Shown: piece after piece, positions 7,679-16,654 of the stretch
Layout of the letters: each line of letters begins with the position of its first letter
Position numbering within the stretch: position 1 is the stretch's first letter
Assembly (NCBI GenBank): GCA_015063955.1
Contig: SVTD01000008.1
Span: 1 to 53,122 of the forward strand
Direction: 5' to 3'
Length of the DNA stretch: 53,122 bases
Source of the DNA: Oscillospiraceae bacterium
Lineage (GTDB): Bacteria > Bacillota > Clostridia > Oscillospirales > CAG-272
The notes under the pieces: generated by a model
Seen by the model: only the letters and a program-made list of their open reading frames with translations
What the model was told of the DNA's origin: nothing
Databases searched by the model: none
Made by a program: the position numbers and the translations under genes

Positions 7679-9249
7679 AATCCCGCATTACCGTTGACAA
7701 CATAAGGATCCCTCTTTCTGCCTGCGATGCTGACGCCGTTGCAATTGCAGAAAAGACGCTTAAAAGAAACAGAATATCATACGATAAAGCCACTCTTCAT
7801 ATCCACAAAAAGTCTGTGGACGCACGAAAGAAGAACGATATTACCTTCGTTTGCTCAGTTACTGCAGAGGGCGATGCCGATCCTGAAATAAAGATCCCCG
7901 GCATCCGTATAAATCCCATCGAGGAGCTTACCTTCGGCTGCGGCGCGGAAAAGCTTTGCGCAAGACCTTATATTATAGGCTTTGGCCCTGCAGGCATATT
8001 CTGCGGACTTATCCTCGCTCACTTTGGTCTTCGCCCGGTTATCCTTGAAAGAGGCGGCAGCATTTCAGACCGTGTTCGCGCTGTTGAAAGCTTCTATAAG
8101 ACAGGTATACTCGATACCGAAACTAATATTCAGTTCGGCGCAGGCGGAGCCGGAACCTTTTCCGACGGAAAGCTCGTTACGAGGATAGGTGATATGAGAA
8201 CCTCTTTCGTTCTCAAAAAGCTTTTCGAGCTTGGCGCACCTGAGAATATTCTCTGGAACGCCAAGCCTCATATAGGAACTGACGTTCTCAGAGATGTAGT
8301 ATCAAGGGCGGCTGATGAGATAATCTCCCTCGGCGGCGAGATACGCTATAATACGAAGGCAGACTTCGTCGGTGACGGATTTGTTGTTGTAAACGGTGAA
8401 AGGATCCCTTGCGGTCCTGTTGTTCTTGCGCCCGGACATTCCTCCAGAGATACTTATATGAATCTAATAGCAGGCGGATATTCTGTTGAGGCAAAGCCCT
8501 TTTCCATAGGAGTGCGTGCAGAGCATCTCCAGTCTGAGCTTGACCGCGCAATGTTTGGCGATGAGAGCCTTTCAGGGGTTCTCGGTCACGCCGAATATCA
8601 GCTTTCTCACAGAAGGGGAGAGCGCGGTGTATATACCTTCTGTATGTGTCCCGGCGGCGAGGTCGTTGCCGCGGCAAGCGAGGAGGGCGGCGTTGTCACA
8701 AACGGAATGAGCTACCACGCAAGAGACGGCAAAAATGCCAATGCCGCTGTTGCGGTCTCCGTTTTGCCCTCTGATTTTTCCGGCGACCCTGTTAAGGCTA
8801 TAGAATTTCAGCGCAGTCTTGAGCGTTGCGCTTTTTTGGCAGGCGGCAAAACTTATGCAGCACCCTGTCAGTCCGTCGGCGCCTTTTTTGAGGGCAGAGA
8901 CGGCGGATATTCCGGCAGGATCGTGCCCACATATATGAATTCAAACGTAGTGCCCGCAGACTTTAACCGTCTGCTTCCCGGCTTTGCTTCCTCTCTTCTC
9001 AAGGAGGGTCTTTCCTCCTTCGGAAGAAAGATAAAGGGCTATGACAGCCCCGACGTTCCTCTTACCGGTATTGAGACCAGAACCTCAGCTCCTCTGAGAA
9101 TCCTCAGAGACGAGCGCCTTGTGGCTCTCGGCCACACACTTGTATACCCTTGCGGCGAGGGTGCCGGATACGCCGGCGGAATTACGAGCGCCGCAGTTGA
9201 CGGGCTTCGTGTTGCCGAAGCGATTCTTTCGAGATTTAAGAGGGACTGA
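7675..9249 (+). CDS. FAD-dependent dehydrogenase, COG2509 family
   Basis: A 524-residue cytoplasmic flavoprotein. An N-terminal ferredoxin-fold domain of about 95 residues precedes the Rossmann FAD site GFGPAG (102-107) with ERGG at the end of strand 2; GAGGAGTFSDGKL a little further on is the family's characteristic stretch, and a C-terminal CGEGAGYAGGI motif completes FAD binding. Members of COG2509 are widespread in Clostridia and lack a defined substrate. The gene overlaps cdaR by 4 bases and takes the place where glmM is normally found. No membrane segment is seen. Confidence 0.8.
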   Translation: MKSRITVDNIRIPLSACDADAVAIAEKTLKRNRISYDKATLHIHKKSVDARKKNDITFVCSVTAEGDADPEIKIPGIRINPIEELTFGCGAEKLCARPYIIGFGPAGIFCGLILAHFGLRPVILERGGSISDRVRAVESFYKTGILDTETNIQFGAGGAGTFSDGKLVTRIGDMRTSFVLKKLFELGAPENILWNAKPHIGTDVLRDVVSRAADEIISLGGEIRYNTKADFVGDGFVVVNGERIPCGPVVLAPGHSSRDTYMNLIAGGYSVEAKPFSIGVRAEHLQSELDRAMFGDESLSGVLGHAEYQLSHRRGERGVYTFCMCPGGEVVAAASEEGGVVTNGMSYHARDGKNANAAVAVSVLPSDFSGDPVKAIEFQRSLERCAFLAGGKTYAAPCQSVGAFFEGRDGGYSGRIVPTYMNSNVVPADFNRLLPGFASSLLKEGLSSFGRKIKGYDSPDVPLTGIETRTSAPLRILRDERLVALGHTLVYPCGEGAGYAGGITSAAVDGLRVAEAILSRFKRD

Positions 9250-9286
9250 CTGATTTCGATTAATTTTATTTAAGGATATATATATA

Positions 9287-11491
9287 ATGTCACTGAGAAA
9301 ACCGAGAAAATGGCTTGTGAAGGCTTCTCACTCTGAAACAGAGAAGAGTGCACAGGTCGAAAAAATCACAAAAGAGCTGGGGCTTTGCGCCCCCACGGTC
9401 CAGCTTCTTCTTAACCGAGGCTGCACCGATGCCGTAAGCTGTATTGACTTCCTCGAAAAGAAGACAGAGCAGCTTCACGATCCCTTCCTTATGAAGGATA
9501 TGAAAAAGGCGGCCGAGCATATACTTGAGGTCGCAAAGGCAGGAAAGAGAATAGTTATTTACGGCGACTACGACGTTGACGGAGTTACCTCTGTTTCTAT
9601 CCTCTATATGTACCTTGAATCCATCGGTGCAGACGTAGGATTCTATATTCCCTCACGTCTCGGTGAGGGCTACGGTATGTCAAACGATTCTCTCTGTAAG
9701 CTTCACGCAGAGGGATGCTCTATGATCATCACCGTTGATACGGGTATTACCGCAACTGAGGAGGCAAAGCTTATCCTCAGCCTCGGTATGGAGCTGATCA
9801 TAACTGACCATCACGAGTGCTATGCAGACGTGCCTGAGGCTTATGCGGTGGTAAACCCCAAGCAGCAGGATTGCCCCTATCCCTTCAAGGAGCTTGCGGG
9901 TGTCGGCGTAGTGTTTAAGCTTCTCTGTGCAATGGAGATACTTAATTCTCCGGATCTTTCGACCCTTGAAGCTGTGAAAATGGTTGCCGATAAGTATATC
10001 GACCTTGTTGCCATCGGTACCGTTGCAGACGTTATGCCTCTTCGGGATGAGAACAGACTTATCGTTTCCAAGGGCCTCCACACGGTTGAAACTGCTCCCA
10101 GAATATCTCTTGAGGCTCTCCTTAACGCTTCCGTCGGTGATAATAAATCAACCCATAAGCATAAGATAACCTCCGGGTATATCGGGTATACGATTGCTCC
10201 GAGAGTCAATGCGGCGGGAAGGATACGCTCTGCATCTATTGCGGTGGATCTCTTCCTTTCTAAGGATCCCGTAAAGGCGAGAGAGCTTGCGGAGGAGCTT
10301 TGCGAGATAAATAAGGAGCGCCAGATCGAGGAAAACAAGATCATTGAGCAGGCATTTGCAAAGATCAATGCGGAGCACGATTTCGAGCACGATCCCGTTA
10401 TCGTTCTTGCCGATGAATCCTGGCATCACGGTATTATCGGTATCGTTGCCTCAAAGATAACCGAAAAATATTCCCGTCCCTGTATCCTCATTTCCTTTGA
10501 CGACGTAGGTGACGGAAGCGGTGAGATAACCAACGAGGACTCCGATATAGGAAAGGGAAGCGGCAGAAGCATCAAGGGCATGAACCTTGTTGATGCTCTC
10601 ACCCATTGCTCCGATCTCCTCCTTAAATACGGCGGTCACGAGCTTGCGGCAGGTCTTTCCATCGAGCGCGGAAAGCTTGAGGATTTCAAGCAGCGCATCA
10701 ACGATTTTGCCCGCGGATGCTTTGATTCAGAGCAGCCCGTTGCCTCTCTTGAGGCTGAATGCGAGCTCTATCCCTCTGACGTTTCGATGCAGCAGGCCAT
10801 CGAGCTTTACGGTCTTGAGCCCTACGGTGTTTCAAACCCCGTACCCGTATTCGTAATGTACGGTATGAAGGTCGCCCACGTTTCCTCCGTCGGCGGCGGA
10901 AAGCATACTAAGCTTACCCTTACGAAGGATCACCTCGTTATTACGGCTATGTATTTCAGATACAGCCCCGCCGAGCTTGACGTATATGAAAACGACGTTA
11001 TCGACGTTATGTTTAACCTTGATATCAACGATTATCAGAATACGAAGAGCCTCCAGTATATCGTGAAGGACATCCGTCTTGCAAAGGAGCAGGCGGAGTA
11101 TGAGGAATCGGAGCTTGAGCTTTACAGAAGTATAAACGACGGAGTATTTGACCCCTCGGGGCTTTCTCAGAGAGACGTCGAATCCATCATTCCTCAGAGA
11201 AGCGATTTTGCGGCCATATATAATCTTCTCAAAAAAGAGCTGAGAATGGATCACGATACCTTCAGCATCAGAGCACTTTGCAAGCTCCTTACCCAGAACG
11301 GCGTTCCCAACAGATACGTTAAGGTAAAATACATAATCAGAGTATTTCAGGAGCTGAATATCCTCGGTGTTGACGAGATAGACCCTGAGGCTGAAATATA
11401 TAAGTTCAAATATATATATGTAAAAAATAAAGCGGATCTTGATAAATCCAATATTTTAAGAAAGCTTAAATCATCCCTATTTTCAAAATAA
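9287..11491 (+). CDS. recJ: Single-stranded-DNA exonuclease RecJ
   Basis: A 734-residue 5'-3' exonuclease for recombination and mismatch repair. The DHH phosphoesterase core has DYDVDG at 94-99 and DHH at 174-176; further on, a DHHA1 domain with a GGHELAAG motif and an OB-fold follow. A C-terminal extension of about 170 residues resembles that of Firmicute RecJ. AAGGA lies 10 bases before the ATG, and 37 bases separate it from the flavoprotein gene. DHH enzymes are also the c-di-AMP phosphodiesterases, but this one has the RecJ arrangement and no PAS/GGDEF domain. Confidence 0.93.
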   Translation: MSLRKPRKWLVKASHSETEKSAQVEKITKELGLCAPTVQLLLNRGCTDAVSCIDFLEKKTEQLHDPFLMKDMKKAAEHILEVAKAGKRIVIYGDYDVDGVTSVSILYMYLESIGADVGFYIPSRLGEGYGMSNDSLCKLHAEGCSMIITVDTGITATEEAKLILSLGMELIITDHHECYADVPEAYAVVNPKQQDCPYPFKELAGVGVVFKLLCAMEILNSPDLSTLEAVKMVADKYIDLVAIGTVADVMPLRDENRLIVSKGLHTVETAPRISLEALLNASVGDNKSTHKHKITSGYIGYTIAPRVNAAGRIRSASIAVDLFLSKDPVKARELAEELCEINKERQIEENKIIEQAFAKINAEHDFEHDPVIVLADESWHHGIIGIVASKITEKYSRPCILISFDDVGDGSGEITNEDSDIGKGSGRSIKGMNLVDALTHCSDLLLKYGGHELAAGLSIERGKLEDFKQRINDFARGCFDSEQPVASLEAECELYPSDVSMQQAIELYGLEPYGVSNPVPVFVMYGMKVAHVSSVGGGKHTKLTLTKDHLVITAMYFRYSPAELDVYENDVIDVMFNLDINDYQNTKSLQYIVKDIRLAKEQAEYEESELELYRSINDGVFDPSGLSQRDVESIIPQRSDFAAIYNLLKKELRMDHDTFSIRALCKLLTQNGVPNRYVKVKYIIRVFQELNILGVDEIDPEAEIYKFKYIYVKNKADLDKSNILRKLKSSLFSK

Positions 11492-11507
11492 GAACAACGG
11501 TAAAGAT

Positions 11508-13742
11508 ATGTTGGACTACAGCGAAAACGATATAAGACTGGAACAGATCAAAAGCCTTCTTGGTATGCTTACTTCAAGCGGCAAGAAGTTTGATATTCCG
11601 AAGATCAAAAACGCATTTTTATATGCATCCGATATGCACGAGGGCCAGTTCCGCAACAGCGGAGAGCCCTATATCGTGCACCCCATTTCCGTAGCAGAGA
11701 TAGTTGCGGCGCTGGGCCTTGATACAGACTCCATCTGCGCTGCCTTCCTTCACGATACGGTGGAGGACTGCTCCGAGAAAACAAATCTTGAGACCATCGC
11801 AAAGTATTTCGGCAGCGAGGTTGCCATGCTTGTTGACGGTCTTACGAAGCTCGTTGATATGAATATCGAGGATAAGGAAGAGGCTCAGATGGAGAATATC
11901 CGCCGTATGCTTCTTGCTATGTCCAAGGATATCCGTGTTATCTTCGTAAAGCTTTGCGACAGACTTCACAATATGAGAACTCTTGATGCAAAGCCCGAGC
12001 ATAAGAGAAGAGCTACGGCTCTTGAAACGATGCACGTTTATGCACCTCTCGCTCACCGTCTCGGTATCCAGCGTATCAAGCAGGAGCTTGAAAATCTCGC
12101 CCTCCTTTATCTTGACCCTATAGGATATTCCGAGGTCACGAATCATATCGAGGTCAAATACGGACAGAACAGAGATTTTATCGAAAACGTCCGTCAGATG
12201 ATCTCCGACGAGCTTGAAAAATATAATCTCAATTTCAAGCTTGAGGGAAGAGTTAAAACGGTATACAGCATCTACCGTAAGATGTTTAACCAGTCCAAGG
12301 AGTTTGACGAGATCTACGACTTCTACGCTCTCCGTATTATCGTTGATACCGAGCTTGAGTGCTATACAGCTCTCGGTATCGTTCACGAGATGTTCAAGTC
12401 TATCCCCGGACGCTTCAAGGACTATATCTCCACACCTAAACCCAATATGTATCAGTCTCTCCATACTACCGTTATCGGCAGAGCAGGCATCCCCTTCGAG
12501 GTTCAGATAAGGACCCGTGAGATGCACCATATTGCCGAATACGGTATCGCGGCACACTGGAAGTATAAATCCGGCGCCCAGAGCAAGGAGGAGATCGATA
12601 ATAAGCTTGCGTGGATCTCAAGATTCATCGAATCCGAGGGCGAAAACCTCAGTAACGATGACTTTATGCATTCTCTCAAGATCGATATCTTCCACGATGA
12701 GACCTTCGTGTTCACTCCTAAGGGCGACGTTATCGCACTTCCTCAGGGTGCTACTCTTATCGACTTTGCTTACGCTATCCACTCTCAGGTCGGTCACAGA
12801 ATGATAGGCGCCAAGATCAACGGTATGATCGCGCCCATCGACCGCTGTCCTCAGAACGGTGAGATCGTCGAGGTCATTACCTCGGCCTCCTCCAAGGGTC
12901 CCAGCCGTGACTGGCTGAAGATCGTAAAGACAGGTGAAGCCAGAAGCAAGATCCGTCAGTGGTTCAAAAAGGAAAAGAGAGCGGAGAATATCGTTATCGG
13001 TCGCTCGGATATTGACCGTGAGATCGCAAGAATTAATAAAAATACAACAGAAGCTCTCCGCACCGAGATAATTGCCGCCGTTGCAAAGCGCGTCGGTATG
13101 CAGGAGGCGGATGACCTTTGTAATGCCGTCGGTTACGGCGGAATGCCTATCTCAAAGATTCTTCCTAAGCTTCGCGATGAGGTTGCAAAGGTAGTTAAGC
13201 CCGAGGAAGAGGCTCCCAAGGTCATTGAGGCGGATGACGTTAAGACCGTTGCGGCACCCAGCCACGGAAAGTCCGGCGGTATTATTATCGACGGAGAACG
13301 CGGCTGCGCATTCAAGTTTGCAAAATGCTGTAATCCTCTCCCCGGAGATAAGATCGTAGGCTTTATCACAAAGGGCTACGGCGTTTCTATTCATAAGCAC
13401 GATTGCCCGAACGTTATTTCCGGTCAAAAGAACGAGGAATATCTTGAACGATGGGTAAGAGCTGAATGGGATCTTACTGAGGTCAAGCAGAATACTACAG
13501 GCGTTTACGAGGCAGTAACACAGATCTTTGCCGATAACGATATTTCCGTTATCGCAAATATTACTGCAGTCCTTGCGGAAATGAGAGTTTCTATCCTTCA
13601 GATCAACTCCAGAATGGATTCTCCCGATTCCAGTGTAATTACTCTCAAGTTTACCTGTAAGGATATAGGCCACTTTAATTCCGTAGTCTCAAGACTTCGC
13701 TCAGTGGCACACGTTAATAACGTTATCAGAGGTTTCAATTAA
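11508..13742 (+). CDS. relA: Bifunctional (p)ppGpp synthetase/hydrolase
   Basis: A 744-residue long RSH protein. The HD hydrolase domain is intact (SGEPYIVHPI near 51-60, HDTVED at 82-87), so it should both make and break (p)ppGpp. The synthetase domain has the PNMYQSLHTTVIG segment near 305, then a TGS domain (VFTPKGDVIALP), a zinc-finger/helical region with CNPLPGD near 608, and a C-terminal ACT domain. The ribosome site is weak. It is only 16 bases after recJ, and dtd starts directly after its stop, as in many Firmicutes (relA-dtd). Confidence 0.95.
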   Translation: MLDYSENDIRLEQIKSLLGMLTSSGKKFDIPKIKNAFLYASDMHEGQFRNSGEPYIVHPISVAEIVAALGLDTDSICAAFLHDTVEDCSEKTNLETIAKYFGSEVAMLVDGLTKLVDMNIEDKEEAQMENIRRMLLAMSKDIRVIFVKLCDRLHNMRTLDAKPEHKRRATALETMHVYAPLAHRLGIQRIKQELENLALLYLDPIGYSEVTNHIEVKYGQNRDFIENVRQMISDELEKYNLNFKLEGRVKTVYSIYRKMFNQSKEFDEIYDFYALRIIVDTELECYTALGIVHEMFKSIPGRFKDYISTPKPNMYQSLHTTVIGRAGIPFEVQIRTREMHHIAEYGIAAHWKYKSGAQSKEEIDNKLAWISRFIESEGENLSNDDFMHSLKIDIFHDETFVFTPKGDVIALPQGATLIDFAYAIHSQVGHRMIGAKINGMIAPIDRCPQNGEIVEVITSASSKGPSRDWLKIVKTGEARSKIRQWFKKEKRAENIVIGRSDIDREIARINKNTTEALRTEIIAAVAKRVGMQEADDLCNAVGYGGMPISKILPKLRDEVAKVVKPEEEAPKVIEADDVKTVAAPSHGKSGGIIIDGERGCAFKFAKCCNPLPGDKIVGFITKGYGVSIHKHDCPNVISGQKNEEYLERWVRAEWDLTEVKQNTTGVYEAVTQIFADNDISVIANITAVLAEMRVSILQINSRMDSPDSSVITLKFTCKDIGHFNSVVSRLRSVAHVNNVIRGFN

Positions 13743-14207
13743 ATGATAGCAGTACTTCAAAGAGTTGAGTCAGCCTCCGTCAGAATTGACGGAGAGCTGT
13801 ACTCTGAAATCGGCAAGGGCTTTCTTATTCTTCTCGGTGTTTCAGCCGAGGATAATGAAGAGGATGCAACTCTCCTTGCACTTAAAATTTCAAAAATGAG
13901 AATTTTCGAGGACAGCGATGAAAAAATGAACCTGTCCGTTAACGATATAGGCGGCGCCGTTATGGTCGTTCCCAATTTTACGCTTCTTGCAGGATATAAA
14001 AAGGGAAACCGTCCCGATTTTATAAGAAGCGCAAGACCTGAACGCGCAAACGAGCTTTTCGAGTTTTTCTGCAATTATATTGAGGGGCTCGTGCCCTCAG
14101 TCGCAAGGGGCAGATTTCAGGCAGATATGAAGGTCTCCCTCGTAAACGACGGCCCCGTAACTGTTTCAATGGACTCAAGAGTTCTCAGAGGACAGAGAGA
14201 AATATGA
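13743..14207 (+). CDS. dtd: D-aminoacyl-tRNA deacylase
   Basis: A 154-residue DTD, which hydrolyses D-aminoacyl-tRNAs and glycyl-tRNA(Ala) mischarging products. The C-terminal Gly-cisPro motif (NDGPVTV) is present. The usual SQFTL motif around the active site reads PNFTL, though the following KKGNRPDF segment is conserved. It begins one base after the relA stop and overlaps hemZ by 4 bases. The length is normal for the family. Whether the PN variant is common in this lineage cannot be judged from the sequence alone. Confidence 0.92.
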   Translation: MIAVLQRVESASVRIDGELYSEIGKGFLILLGVSAEDNEEDATLLALKISKMRIFEDSDEKMNLSVNDIGGAVMVVPNFTLLAGYKKGNRPDFIRSARPERANELFEFFCNYIEGLVPSVARGRFQADMKVSLVNDGPVTVSMDSRVLRGQREI

Positions 14208-15697
14208 CCCTTTATACAGAAGGCAATATCAGCCGATATTATGCGGAGACTCTCGTTCTCCTGTTTTTCCCGGGATCAAAGTTTCCCGAGGACGGGAGCG
14301 GCGGTGAGCCCATTGTCCGTATTTCAGTACTTGAAGAAGACGGAAAGGCTGTCGGTAAGGTCACTATCAGGGAAGGGGAACGGGAGGTTTGTTCAGCCTA
14401 TTCACCCGCCGAGGGTGCTGAAAGCAGAGTAAACCCCGAAATGCTACTGAAGCTTTGTGCCGGCGGTGCAATGCTTCGCGCAGGTAAGGAATTTTGCAAT
14501 ACTACCCCTCCGTGGGGCATGATAACCGGTGTGCGTCCTGCAAAAATGTGCCTCGATATGCTCGGACGCGGTATGACGGAGGAGGAGGTCTTTGCCCATC
14601 TTACGAACGACTTCCTTTGTACACCCGAAAAGGCAGGGCTTGCCATAACGACTGCCAAAAGAGAGCACCCCTTTATTACTCCCTTGAGAAGACGGGAGTG
14701 CAGCGTTTATATTGCAATTCCTTTCTGTCCCACAAGATGCTCCTATTGCTCCTTCGTTTCCTTCTCATCTCCGAAGCTACTCAGCCTTATTCCCGATTAT
14801 CTTGTAAGACTTTGCGAGGATATCAAAAATACCTTTAAGATAATCAGAGATCTCGGCCTTCGTGTTGCAACGGTGTATATCGGCGGCGGCACCCCCACGA
14901 CCCTTAGTGCAGATCAGCTCGAGCTGCTGCTTTCCTGTATAAGCGGCGAGACTGATATTTCGGCTCTTGACGAGTTTACGGTGGAGGCAGGCAGACCCGA
15001 TACCATAACTGCCGAAAAAATGGCGGTTCTTTACAGCTACGGTGTTACGAGAGTAAGCGTAAACGCCCAGACTATGAACGATTCAGTTCTTGCATCTATC
15101 GGCAGAAAGCATAATTCCGAGGATTTTCTCAGAGCCTTTGGCTGTGCGGTACAAAGCGGGATACGGGATATAAACGTCGATCTTATTGCGGGACTTCCCG
15201 GTGAGCACTGCGAGAGCTTCTCTGATTCCGTAAATAAGATAATAGGTCTCGCACCCTCAAATATCACAGTCCATACCTTCTACGTAAAGAGGGCGGCTGA
15301 TATTAAAAACTCCCTTGAGGTTTACCGAGCGGAGGATGAAAATACGAAACGCTCCCTGGATCTTGCTCAGTCTGCTCTTATCAGCGCGGGATACTCGCCC
15401 TATTATCTTTATAAGCAGAAAAATACTGCCGCAAATCTTGAAAATGCAGGATTTTGCACGAATGGACATGAATGCCTCTATAATATATTTATGATGGAAG
15501 AGATACATACGGTGTTTGGCGCAGGCGCGTCTGCTATGACAAAGCTGGTTTCTCCCGATCCTTTAAGGATGAAGATTCAGCGCCTTTGCGAAACCAAATA
15601 TCCTTATGAATATCTTGACTGCGAAAAGGGAAGCGCCGATGAGAGATTCACGGATCTTTGGAAGGCTTCCGAGGCATTTTACCGTGAGCATTTTTAA
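14204..15697 (+). CDS. hemZ: Radical SAM coproporphyrinogen dehydrogenase-like HemZ
   Basis: A 497-residue HemZ/HemN-family radical SAM protein. The cluster motif CPTRCSYC has Cys175, Cys179 and Cys182, followed by a GGGTPTTL SAM-contact segment. The N-terminal 165 residues form the extra domain found in HemZ but not HemN. HemZ-type proteins are annotated as oxygen-independent coproporphyrinogen III dehydrogenase, but no other haem gene is in the window, and many HemZ relatives lack proven activity. It overlaps dtd by 4 bases (ATGA). Confidence 0.85.
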   Translation: MTLYTEGNISRYYAETLVLLFFPGSKFPEDGSGGEPIVRISVLEEDGKAVGKVTIREGEREVCSAYSPAEGAESRVNPEMLLKLCAGGAMLRAGKEFCNTTPPWGMITGVRPAKMCLDMLGRGMTEEEVFAHLTNDFLCTPEKAGLAITTAKREHPFITPLRRRECSVYIAIPFCPTRCSYCSFVSFSSPKLLSLIPDYLVRLCEDIKNTFKIIRDLGLRVATVYIGGGTPTTLSADQLELLLSCISGETDISALDEFTVEAGRPDTITAEKMAVLYSYGVTRVSVNAQTMNDSVLASIGRKHNSEDFLRAFGCAVQSGIRDINVDLIAGLPGEHCESFSDSVNKIIGLAPSNITVHTFYVKRAADIKNSLEVYRAEDENTKRSLDLAQSALISAGYSPYYLYKQKNTAANLENAGFCTNGHECLYNIFMMEEIHTVFGAGASAMTKLVSPDPLRMKIQRLCETKYPYEYLDCEKGSADERFTDLWKASEAFYREHF

Positions 15698-15699
15698 TT

Positions 15700-16599
15700 A
15701 TGGTAATAGATATTTGTAACCTCCGTACGAGGGAAAACGCAAAAACATTTGTCAGAGAATGCGAGAATAATTTTAAAATATCGGTGGAATCTGCGGCAGG
15801 GCTTGTTGCCGCAGATAAACGCTGTAAGGCAGTTACCCTGGCAGGACCTACCTGCTCGGGAAAGACTACGGCGGCTTCACTGCTCATAGCGGAACTTGCC
15901 CGTCTCGGAAAGAATGCAAAGCTTATCTCAATTGATGATTTTTATTATCCTCAAAGGGAAATGGAAAGACTTGGCATAACTGATTTTGAGGGAGCCTCTG
16001 CAATCGATACCTCGCTTTTCAGAAAATGCAGTGCATCTCTTGCAGCTCTTGAAGTAACGGTTCTGCCTTATTACGATTTCAAGACTCACGAAAGGGGATT
16101 CTATCCCGAATATACTCCCAAGGAAAACGATATTTATATATTTGAGGGTATTCAGGCAATATACCCGGAGATCCTTTCCTGCCTTGATTCATTCGGTACA
16201 GTCAGTCTCTTTATTTGCGTTGCAGACAAAATCGAGATCGGCGGAATTTCTTTTGAGCCCAATGAGATCAGACTTATGCGCCGCGTTGTACGTGATTTCT
16301 ATCATAGAGGCACGTCAATTGAAAAAACCATGGTGCTTTGGGATAACGTCCGCAAAAACGAGGATGAAAATATTTTCCCCTTTGTCGGAAATGAGGACTT
16401 CAGCATAAATTCCCTTATTCCTTACGAGATCTTTCTCGTGGGACGGGAGTTTCTTGAAATGTCCCGAAATTACCCTGAGGATGGCAGGAGCTCAGCTCTT
16501 GTAGCAAGCCTTCGCGAAAGACTTTCAGGGGTAATGAATGATAATTTTGACCATAGCCTTATTTCGGAAAATTCTCTCCTTCGGGAGTTTTCCGAATAA
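15700..16599 (+). CDS. Uridine-kinase-like nucleoside kinase
   Basis: A 299-residue P-loop kinase of the phosphoribulokinase/uridine kinase family. GPTCSGKTT at 49-57 is Walker A; IDDFYYPQ near 88-95 is the nucleoside-binding segment; FEGIQA near 148 corresponds to the Walker-B-like strand; an RLMRRVVRDFYHRG helix holds the lid arginines. It would phosphorylate uridine/cytidine or a related nucleoside. Larger relatives in Clostridia carry an N-terminal TGS domain, which is missing here. It begins 2 bases after hemZ and has no obvious ribosome site, so coupling is likely. The last codons lie in a strong UUCG-capped hairpin. Confidence 0.75.
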   Translation: MVIDICNLRTRENAKTFVRECENNFKISVESAAGLVAADKRCKAVTLAGPTCSGKTTAASLLIAELARLGKNAKLISIDDFYYPQREMERLGITDFEGASAIDTSLFRKCSASLAALEVTVLPYYDFKTHERGFYPEYTPKENDIYIFEGIQAIYPEILSCLDSFGTVSLFICVADKIEIGGISFEPNEIRLMRRVVRDFYHRGTSIEKTMVLWDNVRKNEDENIFPFVGNEDFSINSLIPYEIFLVGREFLEMSRNYPEDGRSSALVASLRERLSGVMNDNFDHSLISENSLLREFSE

Positions 16600-16654
16600 G
16601 CCGTTTCAATAAGCATTTGCTTTTACAAATGCTGAGAAAGGAATCTTCACAGCA

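Noticed and set aside
16560..16633. Terminator between the nucleoside kinase and the flippase
   Set aside because: Two hairpins are present (a UUCG-capped one over the stop codon and AGCATTTG/CAAATGCT), but neither is followed by a T run.
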